From Sphingobium sp. SYK-6 (lineage in GTDB: Bacteria; Pseudomonadota; Alphaproteobacteria; Sphingomonadales; Sphingomonadaceae), in the NCBI RefSeq assembly GCF_000283515.1, contig NC_015976.1, positions 1,302,001-1,366,000 on the forward strand: a stretch of DNA of 64,000 bases, read 5' to 3'. Made by a program: the position numbers and the translations under genes. Positions within the stretch are counted from its first letter, which is position 1. Every line of letters begins with the position of its first letter. Under the pieces are notes generated by a model, which saw only the letters and a list, made by a program, of their open reading frames with translations, did no database searches and was not told the DNA's origin. Shown in pieces: positions 20,552-29,151 of the stretch.

Positions 20552-20891
20552 ACCATCAGATGCTCACAGTTGATTTGCAGCGCCAGACACGTCGGCCCTT
20601 TTGAGGCGCGAGGTTAACTTCGTCGGAGAGGTGACGTTAACCTCGACCCGCCTAAAAAAAGATTAAGCCAAACAGCGGGTTCATCGCCTCGCGAGGGATT
20701 GCGAGATGGCTCGCGCCAGGAGAATGCCTCTTGCGGATTAAGGATATCGGTTGGCAGCACGTCGACCATCCCGACGGACGCGTCACCTCTCGCCGGGGAT
20801 CAAACCGGCTTGCCGCTTCGGTCAAGCCCGCCGCGCTGGTCTCCCGCTAAGGCAGGGCGCATATTGCCTCAGGAATCAGGGACGGAGCCTC
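20552..20891. promoter_or_regulatory. Divergent control region between tadG-like and cupin genes
   Basis: 340 bases without a gene. The centre is AT-rich (TAAAAAAAGATTAAGCC, about 20653-20669) and holds the inverted repeat CGAGGTTAAC (20609-20618) / GTTAACCTCG (20636-20645), 10 bp perfect with a 17-base spacer. This looks like a dimeric regulator site controlling one or both flanking operons. GTTAAC could tempt a CtrA reading, but the second half site at the required spacing is missing. Confidence 0.45.
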
Positions 20892-21821
20892 ATGTCCGCA
20901 GCCAACACCATGTACACGTCCGACGATCCGCGCTCGAAGTTGACCAGTGGCAGCGCGGTGTCGGGCGGCGCGCCCGCCGCGACGGGCTTCGGGCCCTCGC
21001 ATTATGTCATGTTCGGCTCGACGCCGCCGCAGATCGATGACGAGAGCGGCCAGACCTGGTTCGGGCGCGGCCAGAATTTCGTCGTCGCCTACACCCGCGC
21101 GAAGCCCGGCGCCGTGTTCGAGCGCAAGGGGCAGGTGGACGAATATGTGCTGCTGATCGAAGACCGGGACGTGCCGGCGGTCATCGCCGCCAATGGCCAG
21201 GTCGAGCAGGTGCCGGGCTATGCCATCGTCATCGTGCCGCCCGGCGAGAGCAGCATCACCTTGCCGGAGGGCGGCGAGATCGTGCGCCTCTTCTCGCGCG
21301 AGAATGGCGATGTCGCGGCGCTTGCGGCCAATGCCGCGGGCTATGCCGTGCAGCAGCCCAATATCCCTGCCTACCAGACATGGCCGGAGCCGCCGGGAGG
21401 CTACAGGATCCGGCCCTACAGCCTGGATGTTCCCGCGCAGCCGGGGCGCTTCGGGCGCATCTGGCGCTGCACCACTTTCATGGTCAATGTGTTCGAGCCG
21501 GACGGGCCGCGCGACACCACGAAGCTCTCGCCGCATTTCCATGACGATTTCGAGCAGTGCTCGCTGGCGCTCGGCGGCTCCTATGTCCACCATCTGCGCT
21601 GGCCGTGGACCGCCAATCAGGCGGAATGGCGCGATGACGAGCATATGGTCTGCCCCGCGCCCTCCATCGCGGTGATCCCGCCCAAGTCGATCCACACCTC
21701 GGCCTCCATCGCGCCGCAGGACAACCGGCTGGTGGACGTGTTCGCGCCGCCCCGGCGGGATTTCTCCCAGATGGAGGGCTGGGTGCTGAACGCGGACGAC
21801 TATCCGATGCCCGAAGCATGA
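20892..21821 (+). CDS. Bicupin-like protein
   Basis: A 309-residue cytoplasmic cupin. The C-terminal half has a full metal-binding signature: HFHDDFEQC (motif 1, two His and a Glu) and IPPKSIHTS (motif 2 His). The N-terminal half keeps the fold (DEYVLLIED, IVIVPPGESSITLP) but not the His ligands, so probably only one metal site is active. Members act as dioxygenases, isomerases or sugar-acid enzymes, and I cannot choose among these. ATG 20892 follows GGAGCCTC. Its TGA overlaps the ATG of the aldolase gene (ATGA), indicating coupling. Confidence 0.8.
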   Translation: MSAANTMYTSDDPRSKLTSGSAVSGGAPAATGFGPSHYVMFGSTPPQIDDESGQTWFGRGQNFVVAYTRAKPGAVFERKGQVDEYVLLIEDRDVPAVIAANGQVEQVPGYAIVIVPPGESSITLPEGGEIVRLFSRENGDVAALAANAAGYAVQQPNIPAYQTWPEPPGGYRIRPYSLDVPAQPGRFGRIWRCTTFMVNVFEPDGPRDTTKLSPHFHDDFEQCSLALGGSYVHHLRWPWTANQAEWRDDEHMVCPAPSIAVIPPKSIHTSASIAPQDNRLVDVFAPPRRDFSQMEGWVLNADDYPMPEA

Positions 21822-22597
21822 GCGCGTCCCCTCCCGAGACGCCGCAGCAGCGCTTGCGCCGCCGCCTCGTCGGCGGGGAGGGCTTGCTCGGGACCTTCCT
21901 CAAGACGCCCACGGCCCATGCCACGGAGATACTCGCTGACGCGGGCTTCGATTTCGTGGTGGTGGATGCCGAGCATGCGCCGTTCAGCCGCGCGGATATC
22001 GATCTCATGATGCTGGCCGCTCGCGCCGGGCAGATCGCCAGCGTGGTGCGCGTGCCTTCGGCGGCGCCCGAGCACATCCTGACTGCACTGGATGCCGGGG
22101 CGGCGGGCGTGCTGGTGCCGCACGTCTCCTCGGCTGTGATCGCCCGTGCCGTAGTGGATGCGGCCTGCTTCGCCGGCGGGCATCGCGGCTTCTCGAACAG
22201 CCCGCGCGCGGGCAGCTATGGGCGCCTCGGCTTCCGCGACTATATGGAGACGTGCGACAGCAGCACGTCGGTCATCGCCATGATCGAGGATCTCGACGCG
22301 CTTGACCATCTGGACGAGATCTTCAGCGTGGCCGGGCTCACGGCCGCTTTCATTGGCCGCGGCGATCTGTCCGCCGCGATCGGGGCCGAGACGACCGGGG
22401 ACGCGCGCATCGCGGAGATCGTGGGCCGCATTGCCGCCGCCGCGGCGCGGCACGGCATGCCCCTCATTGCCCATGTCGGCGCCACGGACGATGCCGAAGT
22501 CGCGAGCCTGCGCGCGGCCGGCGTCACGAACTTCCTCGTCGCGTCCGATCAGGGCCTCATGCGGCAGGCGGCCCTGCGCATGCGCGCAGCCTTCTAG
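21818..22597 (+). CDS. HpcH/HpaI-family aldolase
   Basis: A class II, metal-dependent aldolase of 259 residues that typically splits 4-hydroxy-2-oxo acids into pyruvate and an aldehyde. Visible are the catalytic His in VVVDAEHAPF (His53), the Arg in VVRVPS, the metal-binding Glu in IAMIEDLDAL, and the metal-binding Asp in FIGRGDLSAAIG. It is coupled to the cupin gene and followed, after 329 non-coding bases, by a semialdehyde-type dehydrogenase. That enzyme could oxidise the aldehyde released here (inference). Confidence 0.9.
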   Translation: MSASPPETPQQRLRRRLVGGEGLLGTFLKTPTAHATEILADAGFDFVVVDAEHAPFSRADIDLMMLAARAGQIASVVRVPSAAPEHILTALDAGAAGVLVPHVSSAVIARAVVDAACFAGGHRGFSNSPRAGSYGRLGFRDYMETCDSSTSVIAMIEDLDALDHLDEIFSVAGLTAAFIGRGDLSAAIGAETTGDARIAEIVGRIAAAAARHGMPLIAHVGATDDAEVASLRAAGVTNFLVASDQGLMRQAALRMRAAF

Positions 22598-22926
22598 GAC
22601 AGACGGTCTGGATGGATCGTGGCCGCCCCACGCTCCACGCGCGCCCTCCGACATGACCATTCCACCGCGCCGCTTTGCGCAACCTTGGCTACCGGAACGG
22701 ACAAGTCGCACGGCGGGCCGTGCCGCTACAGCGTCTCCCGGTCAGGTGGAAACAACGGACGGCGCGGAAATGCGGTAAGGCGGAAGCATCGAAGGCCGGC
22801 TCTGAGTCGCGGAGCCGAGCCAGTTTCGCAACCGCCCCGATGTCCCGGGGCCTCGCCGTTTCCGGTTTGCGTGGGTCAACAGGCCCGGGCGGGCCGGCAG
22901 CCGCAGCCAACATCACGGAGCCTTTC
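22598..22926. other. Intergenic region, nothing recognised
   Basis: 329 GC-rich bases between the aldolase and the aldehyde dehydrogenase. The dehydrogenase frame stays open back to 22675, but that stretch is Arg/Ser/Gly-rich low-complexity sequence with no family resemblance, so I treat it as non-coding. I see no clear promoter, hairpin or repeat. Confidence 0.5.
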
Positions 22927-24390
22927 GTGGATCAAAGTCAGCGCAACGCCGTCATCGCCTACAAGCCTCTTCTCCGCGCCGCCGCTTATGTCGATGGCCA
23001 ATGGGTGGACGGCGCGGCCGGCCGGACGATCGAGGTCACCGATCCGTTCACCGGCGGCCTCATCACCACCATTCCCGCGCTCGAGCAGGCGCAGGTGCAG
23101 GCAGCGATCGATGCCGCCGCGCGCGCGTTCCCGGCATGGGCGCGCACCCCGGCGCGCGAGCGCGGCAAGATCCTGCGCCGGCTGCTGGATCTCATCATGG
23201 CCCATCGCGACGATCTCGCGCGGCTCATCACGCTGGAGAATGGCAAGCCGCTCAAGGAAGCTTATGGCGAGGTCGATTATGGCGCCGGCTTCGTCGAGGT
23301 CTATGCCGAGGAAGCGCCGCGCGCGCTGGGCGAGATCATTCCCGCGCCGGTGCCGGGGCGCAAGCTCTATGCTGAGCGCGAGCCGGTCGGCGTCAGCGTG
23401 GCGATCACGCCCTGGAACTTCCCGCTGGCGATGCTGACGCGCAAGTTCGCGCCCGCGCTCGCGGCGGGCTGCACGATGGTCGCCAAGCCTGCCAGCCAGA
23501 CGCCGCTTGCCGCACTCGCGCTGGCCCAGCTCGCCGAGGAAGCGGGCGTGCCGCCGGGCGTGTTCAGCGTCGTCACCGGCAGCGCGGGCATGATCGGGGA
23601 CCTGTTCACCTCATCGCCCATCGTGCGCAAGCTGAGCTTCACGGGGTCGACCGAGGTCGGCGTGAAGCTGATGGCGGCCTGCGCGCCCACGGTGAAGCGG
23701 CTCTCCATGGAGCTGGGCGGCAACGCGCCGATGCTGATCTTCGACGATGCCGATCTCGCCACCGCCGTCGATGCGGCGATGATCGCCAAGTTCCGCAATT
23801 GCGGCCAGAGCTGCATCGCGGCCAATCGCATCTATGTGCAGAGGGGCATTTACGACGCGTTCGTGGAGAGCTTCGCGCAGCGCGTGGCCGCCATGAAGCT
23901 GGGTGACGGGCTGGAGGAGGACACGGACATCGGTCCGCTCATCGACGCGCCGGCCGTCGCCAAGGTCAACGAACATCTCGAGGATGCGCTTTCCGGCGGG
24001 GGGCGGCTGCTGGTTGGCGGCAAGGGCGAGGGGCGGATGCAGCCGCCGACGCTGGTCGTCGATGTCGCGCCCGGCGCCCTGCTCACGCGCGAGGAGACAT
24101 TCGGTCCGCTGGCCGGCCTCGTCGCCTTCGATGGCTATGAGGATGCGATCCGCCTCGCCAATGATACGCCGTTCGGGCTCGCTTCCTATGTCTGCTCGAC
24201 CAGCTCCACGACCATCGCGCATGCCAGCCGCGACATCGAAAGCGGCATGGTCGGCGTGAACACCGGCCTCATCTCGACGCCTTATGCGCCGTTCGGCGGC
24301 GTCAAGCTGTCGGGCATCGGCAAGGAGGGCTCCTCGCATGGCCTCGATGAGTATCTGAACATCAAATATGTCTGCCACGCCGGCCTTTGA
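22927..24390 (+). CDS. Succinate-semialdehyde-type dehydrogenase (ALDH family)
   Basis: A 487-residue ALDH most like the GabD/succinate-semialdehyde group, converting a semialdehyde to a dicarboxylate with NAD(P)+. Key residues are Asn164 (TPWNFP), Glu262 (MELGGNAP) and Cys296 (NCGQSCIAANR); the GQSC-IAANR context is typical of GabD. I choose GTG 22927 because GGAG lies just upstream, and YVDGQWVDGA then falls at the normal position. It is probably in the same catabolic set as the aldolase and BKACE genes. Confidence 0.9.
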   Translation: MDQSQRNAVIAYKPLLRAAAYVDGQWVDGAAGRTIEVTDPFTGGLITTIPALEQAQVQAAIDAAARAFPAWARTPARERGKILRRLLDLIMAHRDDLARLITLENGKPLKEAYGEVDYGAGFVEVYAEEAPRALGEIIPAPVPGRKLYAEREPVGVSVAITPWNFPLAMLTRKFAPALAAGCTMVAKPASQTPLAALALAQLAEEAGVPPGVFSVVTGSAGMIGDLFTSSPIVRKLSFTGSTEVGVKLMAACAPTVKRLSMELGGNAPMLIFDDADLATAVDAAMIAKFRNCGQSCIAANRIYVQRGIYDAFVESFAQRVAAMKLGDGLEEDTDIGPLIDAPAVAKVNEHLEDALSGGGRLLVGGKGEGRMQPPTLVVDVAPGALLTREETFGPLAGLVAFDGYEDAIRLANDTPFGLASYVCSTSSTTIAHASRDIESGMVGVNTGLISTPYAPFGGVKLSGIGKEGSSHGLDEYLNIKYVCHAGL

Positions 24391-24462
24391 GGCATGATTT
24401 CCTGTCATGCTGAAACGGGTTCCGGGTGGCCATGCCGTCCGCGGGAAGGGAAGAGGACTGAA

Positions 24463-25398
24463 ATGCGCCGCTCGAAGAAAGTGATCCTGACCTGCGCGCC
24501 CACGGGCTCGATCCACACGCCGTCCATGTCGCCGCATCTCCCGGTGACAGCGGACCAGATCGCGCATGCGGCGATCGAGGCAGCGGAGGCGGGCGCGACG
24601 GTGCTTCACCTCCATGCCCGCAACGAGGCGGACGGCAGCCCGAGCCCGCGCGCGGAGGATTTCGCCCGCTTCCTGCCGCGCGTCCGGCAAGCGACGGACG
24701 CGGTCATCAATATCTCCACCGGTGGCAGTGCCACCATGAGCCTCGATGACCGGCTGGAAGGCGCGAAGGCGTTCCAGCCGGAAGTCTGCTCGCTGAACAT
24801 GGGGCCGCTGATCTTCGATTTCAGCGCGGCGGGCGCGCGGGTGGAGGCCTGGCAGCATGGCTGGGAACAGCCTTATGTCGAGGGCTCGCGCGGCCGGATC
24901 ATGTATAATGACAATGCCTATATCGAGCGGATCATGGTCGAGGTGGGGCAGGCGTTCGGCACCAAGTTCGAGTTCGAATGCTATGATATCGGCCATCTCT
25001 ACACGCTCGCCCATTTCGTGGACCGCAAGCTGGTCGAGCCGCCCTTCTTCATTCAGGGCGTGTTCGGCATTCTCGGCGGCATCGGCGCCGAACCGGCCAA
25101 TCTCGCGCATATGGTGGCGACGGCTGACCGGCTGTTCGGCGAGGACTATATGTTCTCGGCCTTCGCTGCCGGGCGCAACCAGATGAATTTCGGCACGCTT
25201 TCCGTGCTGAACGGCGGCCATGCCCGCGTCGGGCTGGAGGACAGCCTCTATATCGGGCGCGGTGAACTGGCGCGCTCCAATGCCGATCAGGTGCGCAAGC
25301 TGCGCGGCGTGATCGAGACGCTGGGCTACGAGATCGCCACGCCGGCCGAGGCACGCGCCATGCTCGGCCTCAAGGGCGGCGACCGCGTCGGCTTCTGA
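24463..25398 (+). CDS. BKACE family beta-keto acid cleavage enzyme (DUF849)
   Basis: A 311-residue Zn-dependent TIM-barrel enzyme. BKACE proteins condense a beta-keto acid with acetyl-CoA and split it into acetoacetate and a new acyl-CoA. Zn ligands are evident at His49 and His51 in VLHLHAR and Glu259 in VGLED. TCAPTGSIHTP at the start is the family opening, and FGTLSVLNGGHARVGLED is the conserved end block. ATG 24463 follows GGGAAGAGGA. It is the fourth gene in the cupin-aldolase-dehydrogenase series, giving the cluster a route to CoA esters. Confidence 0.9.
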   Translation: MRRSKKVILTCAPTGSIHTPSMSPHLPVTADQIAHAAIEAAEAGATVLHLHARNEADGSPSPRAEDFARFLPRVRQATDAVINISTGGSATMSLDDRLEGAKAFQPEVCSLNMGPLIFDFSAAGARVEAWQHGWEQPYVEGSRGRIMYNDNAYIERIMVEVGQAFGTKFEFECYDIGHLYTLAHFVDRKLVEPPFFIQGVFGILGGIGAEPANLAHMVATADRLFGEDYMFSAFAAGRNQMNFGTLSVLNGGHARVGLEDSLYIGRGELARSNADQVRKLRGVIETLGYEIATPAEARAMLGLKGGDRVGF

Positions 25399-25607
25399 GC
25401 GCGCGCGCCGGTCCTCCGCCAAAACCCTCGCGCGGCTCTTGATCCAGCCGGACTGTTGACGGGACTGATCTGGAAATAGGGGCCTTTCCCGGTCGCTGCG
25501 GCGTGACAAGGCCGCCGCGCTGCCCTTATGCTGCGCCCATTCATCCTCATAGCCCGGCCATCTGCAACCGGACCGGGCACGCGAGGGGCGAGACAGGAGG
25601 GGAATCC

Positions 25608-26642
25608 GTGCGACACCAGATTTACCGTTGGCCTATGCGCTTGCTGGCGACGGCGGGCGTGGCGGTCCTTGGCGGGCTGCCGGTCGCCGCGCAGGCGCCG
25701 GGCGAGCCGAGTGCCGTCAACATCCCGACATGCGATCGCGCCTGCCTCATCGGCCATGTGCGCGGCTATATGGCAGCGCTGGCCAAGCGCGATCCGGCGG
25801 CCGTCCGCTTCGCACCGGACGTGCGCTTCACCGAGAACAATGCCCTCGTGCCGATCGGCAAAGGCCTGTGGAGCTCGATCAGCAAGGTCGCCCCGAACGC
25901 CCTGGAGGTCGCCGATCCGCTGACGCGCCAGGCCGCCTGGTTCGGCGTGGTCTGGGAGCATGGCGAGCCGGCTTATTACGCGATGCGCCTCAAGGTCGAT
26001 GATGGCGCGATCAGCGAGGTCGAGACGGTGGTTCATCGCAAGACCGGCCTGCCGGCGCCCTTCGGCGATCCCGACAAGGTGGAGCATGATCCCGAGTTCG
26101 AGAATGTCCTGCCGCCCGAGCAGCGGCGGCCCCGCCAGCGGCTGATCGCGGTGGCGCAGAGCTATTTCAACACGGTCGAGCTCAATGACGGCATGGTCTT
26201 CGCGCCGTTCAGCGAGGATTGCGGCCGGCTGGAGAACGGCATCAGCACGACCGCGCCCGGCAAGGGCCCCTCGGCAGCGCCGGGCGAGCGCAATGGCAAT
26301 GCCGCCGCCATCGCCTCGGGTTGCCTCGAACAGTTCAAGCTCGGCATCTACCGCATCAACAAGCGCATCCGCGAGCGGCGCTTCCCCATCGTGGACGAGG
26401 AGCGCGGCGTCGTGGTGGCGACCGGCTTCTTCGATCATGACAATGAGCGGGACCGCTATCTGCTCACCAACGGCATGGAAATGAAGACAGCGCTCAAATG
26501 GCCCAATTCCATCAGCCTCATCGAGGCGTTCCGGGTGAAGAACGGGGAGATTCAGCGGATCGAGGCCGTCTTCACTTATGTGCCCTATTTCACGCACAAT
26601 CCGTGGGCCACGGGCCGCGCGCATGGGGAGGTGGGCGAATGA
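25608..26642 (+). CDS. Exported DUF8021-like protein
   Basis: A 344-residue protein with a signal peptide (MRLLATAGVAVLGGLPVAAQA) starting at GTG 25608 after AGGAGGGG. It contains two NTF2-like units. The first shows CDRACLIGHVRGYMAALAKRDP and ENNALVPIGKGLW. The second shows RLIAVAQSYFNTVELNDG, FSEDCGRLENG and IEAFRVKNGEIQRIEAVF. I know this pattern as DUF8021 (number from memory). Paired Cys residues suggest disulfides in the periplasm. Its stop overlaps the next start (ATGA). The following gene repeats the same domain, so the two are paralogues. The function is unknown. Confidence 0.78.
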   Translation: MRHQIYRWPMRLLATAGVAVLGGLPVAAQAPGEPSAVNIPTCDRACLIGHVRGYMAALAKRDPAAVRFAPDVRFTENNALVPIGKGLWSSISKVAPNALEVADPLTRQAAWFGVVWEHGEPAYYAMRLKVDDGAISEVETVVHRKTGLPAPFGDPDKVEHDPEFENVLPPEQRRPRQRLIAVAQSYFNTVELNDGMVFAPFSEDCGRLENGISTTAPGKGPSAAPGERNGNAAAIASGCLEQFKLGIYRINKRIRERRFPIVDEERGVVVATGFFDHDNERDRYLLTNGMEMKTALKWPNSISLIEAFRVKNGEIQRIEAVFTYVPYFTHNPWATGRAHGEVGE

Positions 26643-28435
26643 GCCGGCTCCTGCTGCGCGCCGCTGTCGCGCTTTGTGTCGTTACCTTCCCGCCCGCCGC
26701 CGCGCAGGCGCAGGGGAAGGCGTGCGACGAGGCCTGCCTCACCGGCCTCGCCAATGATTTCATGGATGCGATGACTCGCAGCGATCCCAGGGGCCTGCCA
26801 TGGGCCGGGCGCGTGGGCTATGCCGAGAACAGCACCCGCGTGCGCATCGGCGAAAGCTCGTGGGTGACGATCAAGAGCCGCAGCCGCGCCCCGCTGGTGG
26901 TGGCGGACAGCCGCACCGGCCATGTGGTCTGGGCCGGCATGATCGACGATCATGGACAGCCCGGCTTCTATGCCATGGACATGAAAGTGAAGGACGGCAA
27001 AATCGCGGCGGTCCAGTCGGTCATCCGCCGCAAGGAAGGGCGCCAGCCCTTCGGCGATCCGCTGGCTTATGCGCCGGACCGCGCCTTTTCCGCTGCTCTC
27101 CCGGCGAAGGCACGCTTGCCGCGCGGCAAGATGATCGCACTGGTCGACGCCTATTTCGATGCCGTCGAAGCCAATGGCGCCTCCGCCATCCCCGGCTTCG
27201 ACAGGGGCTGCACGCTCATCGAGAATGGCGTCGCCATGACGGGCAATCTGCCTGCGGGGAAGGGCGGCGACGCTTCCTGCGAAGCGGCGCTGCGGCGCGG
27301 CCTCTACGGCGAGCTGGAAGCGGTTCGCCATGAGGTGGTGGCGGTGGACGAAGCGAAGGGGCTGGTCGCCGCGATCGGCTATCGCGACCTGCCCGGCGCG
27401 ACGCTCAGCTTCACCGCGAAAGACGGCAAGACCTATCCGGCGGAAGCGAAATATCCGCGCACCGTCGGCTTCGTGAGCGTCTTCCGCATCGAGAACGGCC
27501 GGATCGCCCGGCTGGAGACGATCGCCAACGAAGTGCCCTATCTGACTGCCGCGCCCTTCAACAAGCCGCTGCCGCCCGATGTCGTGATCGACGATACCGG
27601 CGTGTTCCCGGAGAATGCGACGGCGGACGCCGCCGGCAATCTCTACATCAGCAGCTTCAAGGGCAATATCTACCGCGCGCTGCCCGGTGCCGATCGCGCC
27701 ATCGCCTGGATTCGCCCGGACGGGGTGAACAAGCTTGCGGCCGTGCTCGGCGTCCTTGTCGACGAGAAGACGAACACGCTCTGGGCCTGCTCGGTGCCGA
27801 TGGGCAAGGCGGGCGAGGTCTCCGCGCTCGTCGCGTTCGATCTTCGCAGCGGCGCGTTCCGGCAGCGCTACGAGATGCCCGCGCCGGCCAGCGCCTGCAA
27901 CGACATCGCCATCGCGAAGGACGGCACCGCCTTCATCGCGGAGACGACCAACGGGCGCATCTTCACGCTCAGCCCCGGCGGCAAGGCGGTCTCGCTGCTG
28001 GTCGAGGACAAGGCGCTGCTCGAGGGCGTGGACGGCATCGCGTTCAGTGAGGACGGCACGCTCTATGTGAACAATGTCCGCCAGAACACCATGCTGCGCG
28101 TCAATCGCAGGGCGGACGGCAGTTTCGCGAGCCTCACGAAGCTCAACGTCTCGCAGCCGCTCGACGGGCCGGACGGGCTGCGCCCGATCGGTGGCAACCG
28201 CTTCCTGCAGGCGGAAGGGCCGGGCGGCCGGATCAGCCTGCTGACCATCGAGGGGGATGATGTGACCATGAAAGTGCTGAGGGACGGCATGGACGGTGTG
28301 CCCGGCGTCACGCATATCGGCGACACGGCCTATGCCATCGAGAGCAAGGGGCGTTTCCTGTTCGATCCCAAGCTGAAGGGGCAGGATCCCGGCGAATTCG
28401 CGCTGCGGGCCGTGCCGCTGGGAGGCATACGGTGA
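26639..28435 (+). CDS. Fusion of DUF8021-like domain and SMP-30-type beta-propeller, exported
   Basis: A 598-residue protein with signal peptide MSRLLLRAAVALCVVTFPPAAAQA. Residues about 27-310 match the preceding protein (CDEACLTGLANDFMDAMTRSDP, ENSTRVRIGESSW, GCTLIENGVAMTG). From about 320 onward a six-bladed SMP-30/gluconolactonase-like propeller is visible. Its repeated strands include ATADAAGNLYISSFKGNIY, ACNDIAIAKDGTAFIAETT and GVDGIAFSEDGTLYVNNVR. Members of that family hydrolyse lactones or act as divalent-metal enzymes, so a periplasmic lactonase role is possible. Coupling by ATGA upstream and GTGA downstream places it inside a tight operon. Confidence 0.8.
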   Translation: MSRLLLRAAVALCVVTFPPAAAQAQGKACDEACLTGLANDFMDAMTRSDPRGLPWAGRVGYAENSTRVRIGESSWVTIKSRSRAPLVVADSRTGHVVWAGMIDDHGQPGFYAMDMKVKDGKIAAVQSVIRRKEGRQPFGDPLAYAPDRAFSAALPAKARLPRGKMIALVDAYFDAVEANGASAIPGFDRGCTLIENGVAMTGNLPAGKGGDASCEAALRRGLYGELEAVRHEVVAVDEAKGLVAAIGYRDLPGATLSFTAKDGKTYPAEAKYPRTVGFVSVFRIENGRIARLETIANEVPYLTAAPFNKPLPPDVVIDDTGVFPENATADAAGNLYISSFKGNIYRALPGADRAIAWIRPDGVNKLAAVLGVLVDEKTNTLWACSVPMGKAGEVSALVAFDLRSGAFRQRYEMPAPASACNDIAIAKDGTAFIAETTNGRIFTLSPGGKAVSLLVEDKALLEGVDGIAFSEDGTLYVNNVRQNTMLRVNRRADGSFASLTKLNVSQPLDGPDGLRPIGGNRFLQAEGPGGRISLLTIEGDDVTMKVLRDGMDGVPGVTHIGDTAYAIESKGRFLFDPKLKGQDPGEFALRAVPLGGIR

Positions 28436-29151
28436 GGGCGGCGCTCTTCGCGCTGGCCGGCGCGGCCTTGCTCGTGGGCGCACCGGCGCAGGCGCAATCG
28501 ACCGATGCCGAGATCGCGGCGCTGACCCTGCGCGTCCAGAAGCTCGAAGGCGCGCGCGCGGTCAAGAAGCTCCAGCGCGCCTTTGGCTATTATGTCGATC
28601 GCGGCCTGTGGCAGGACGCGGCCGACCTGTTCACGGACGACGGCACGATCGAGATCGGCATGGACGGCGTCTATGCCGGCAAGGCGCGCATTCGCGATTA
28701 TCTGAAGGCCCTGCACGGCGGGCAGGACGGGCTGGTCTACGGCCAGCTCAACGAGTGGGTGACGCTCCAGCCGGTCGTCGATGTCGCGGCGGACGGGCGC
28801 AGTGCCCGCGCGCGCTGGCGTGACCTGGGCATGCTTGGCCAGCACAAGAAACATGCCGAATGGCGCGACGGTATCTACGAGAATGACTATGTGAAGGAGG
28901 ATGGCGTCTGGAAGATCCGCGCGCTGCATCTCCACGTCAATTTCGTGGTGCCTTACGAGAAGGGCTGGGCGCGCTTGCAGCCGGGCGAGGGGCTGGTGCG
29001 CAGCGAGGCGAGCCGGAAGATGCCGCCCGACCGGCCATCGACCGTGCGCGCGCGGGGTTTCCCGGAGCCGCAGCTCCCGCCCTTCCATGCCCCCAATCCC
29101 GTCACCGGCCGGCCCGTCACCGGCCAATCTGCCCCGGAGACCGCGAAATGA
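28432..29151 (+). CDS. Exported single-domain NTF2/SnoaL-like protein (1 of 3)
   Basis: A 239-residue protein starting at GTG 28432, which overlaps the previous stop. A signal peptide (LFALAGAALLVGAPAQA) precedes one NTF2-like domain. It has a coiled opening (IAALTLRVQKLEGARAVKKL), FGYYVDRGLWQDAADLFTDD, YGQLNEWVTLQPVVDVAADG and YENDYVKEDGVWKI. The C-terminal tail PPFHAPNPVTGRPVTG carries the signature shared with its neighbours and with the triple-domain proteins. Probably periplasmic. The catalytic activity is unknown. Confidence 0.8.
   Translation: MRAALFALAGAALLVGAPAQAQSTDAEIAALTLRVQKLEGARAVKKLQRAFGYYVDRGLWQDAADLFTDDGTIEIGMDGVYAGKARIRDYLKALHGGQDGLVYGQLNEWVTLQPVVDVAADGRSARARWRDLGMLGQHKKHAEWRDGIYENDYVKEDGVWKIRALHLHVNFVVPYEKGWARLQPGEGLVRSEASRKMPPDRPSTVRARGFPEPQLPPFHAPNPVTGRPVTGQSAPETAK

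Noticed and set aside
20609..20645. CtrA binding site upstream of the tad-like operon
   Set aside because: The full TTAA-N7-TTAA spacing is not present. Only an inverted repeat containing GTTAAC is seen.
22675..22926. N-terminal extension of the aldehyde dehydrogenase
   Set aside because: The extension has no ALDH similarity or ribosome-binding site, while GTG 22927 has GGAG at proper spacing.
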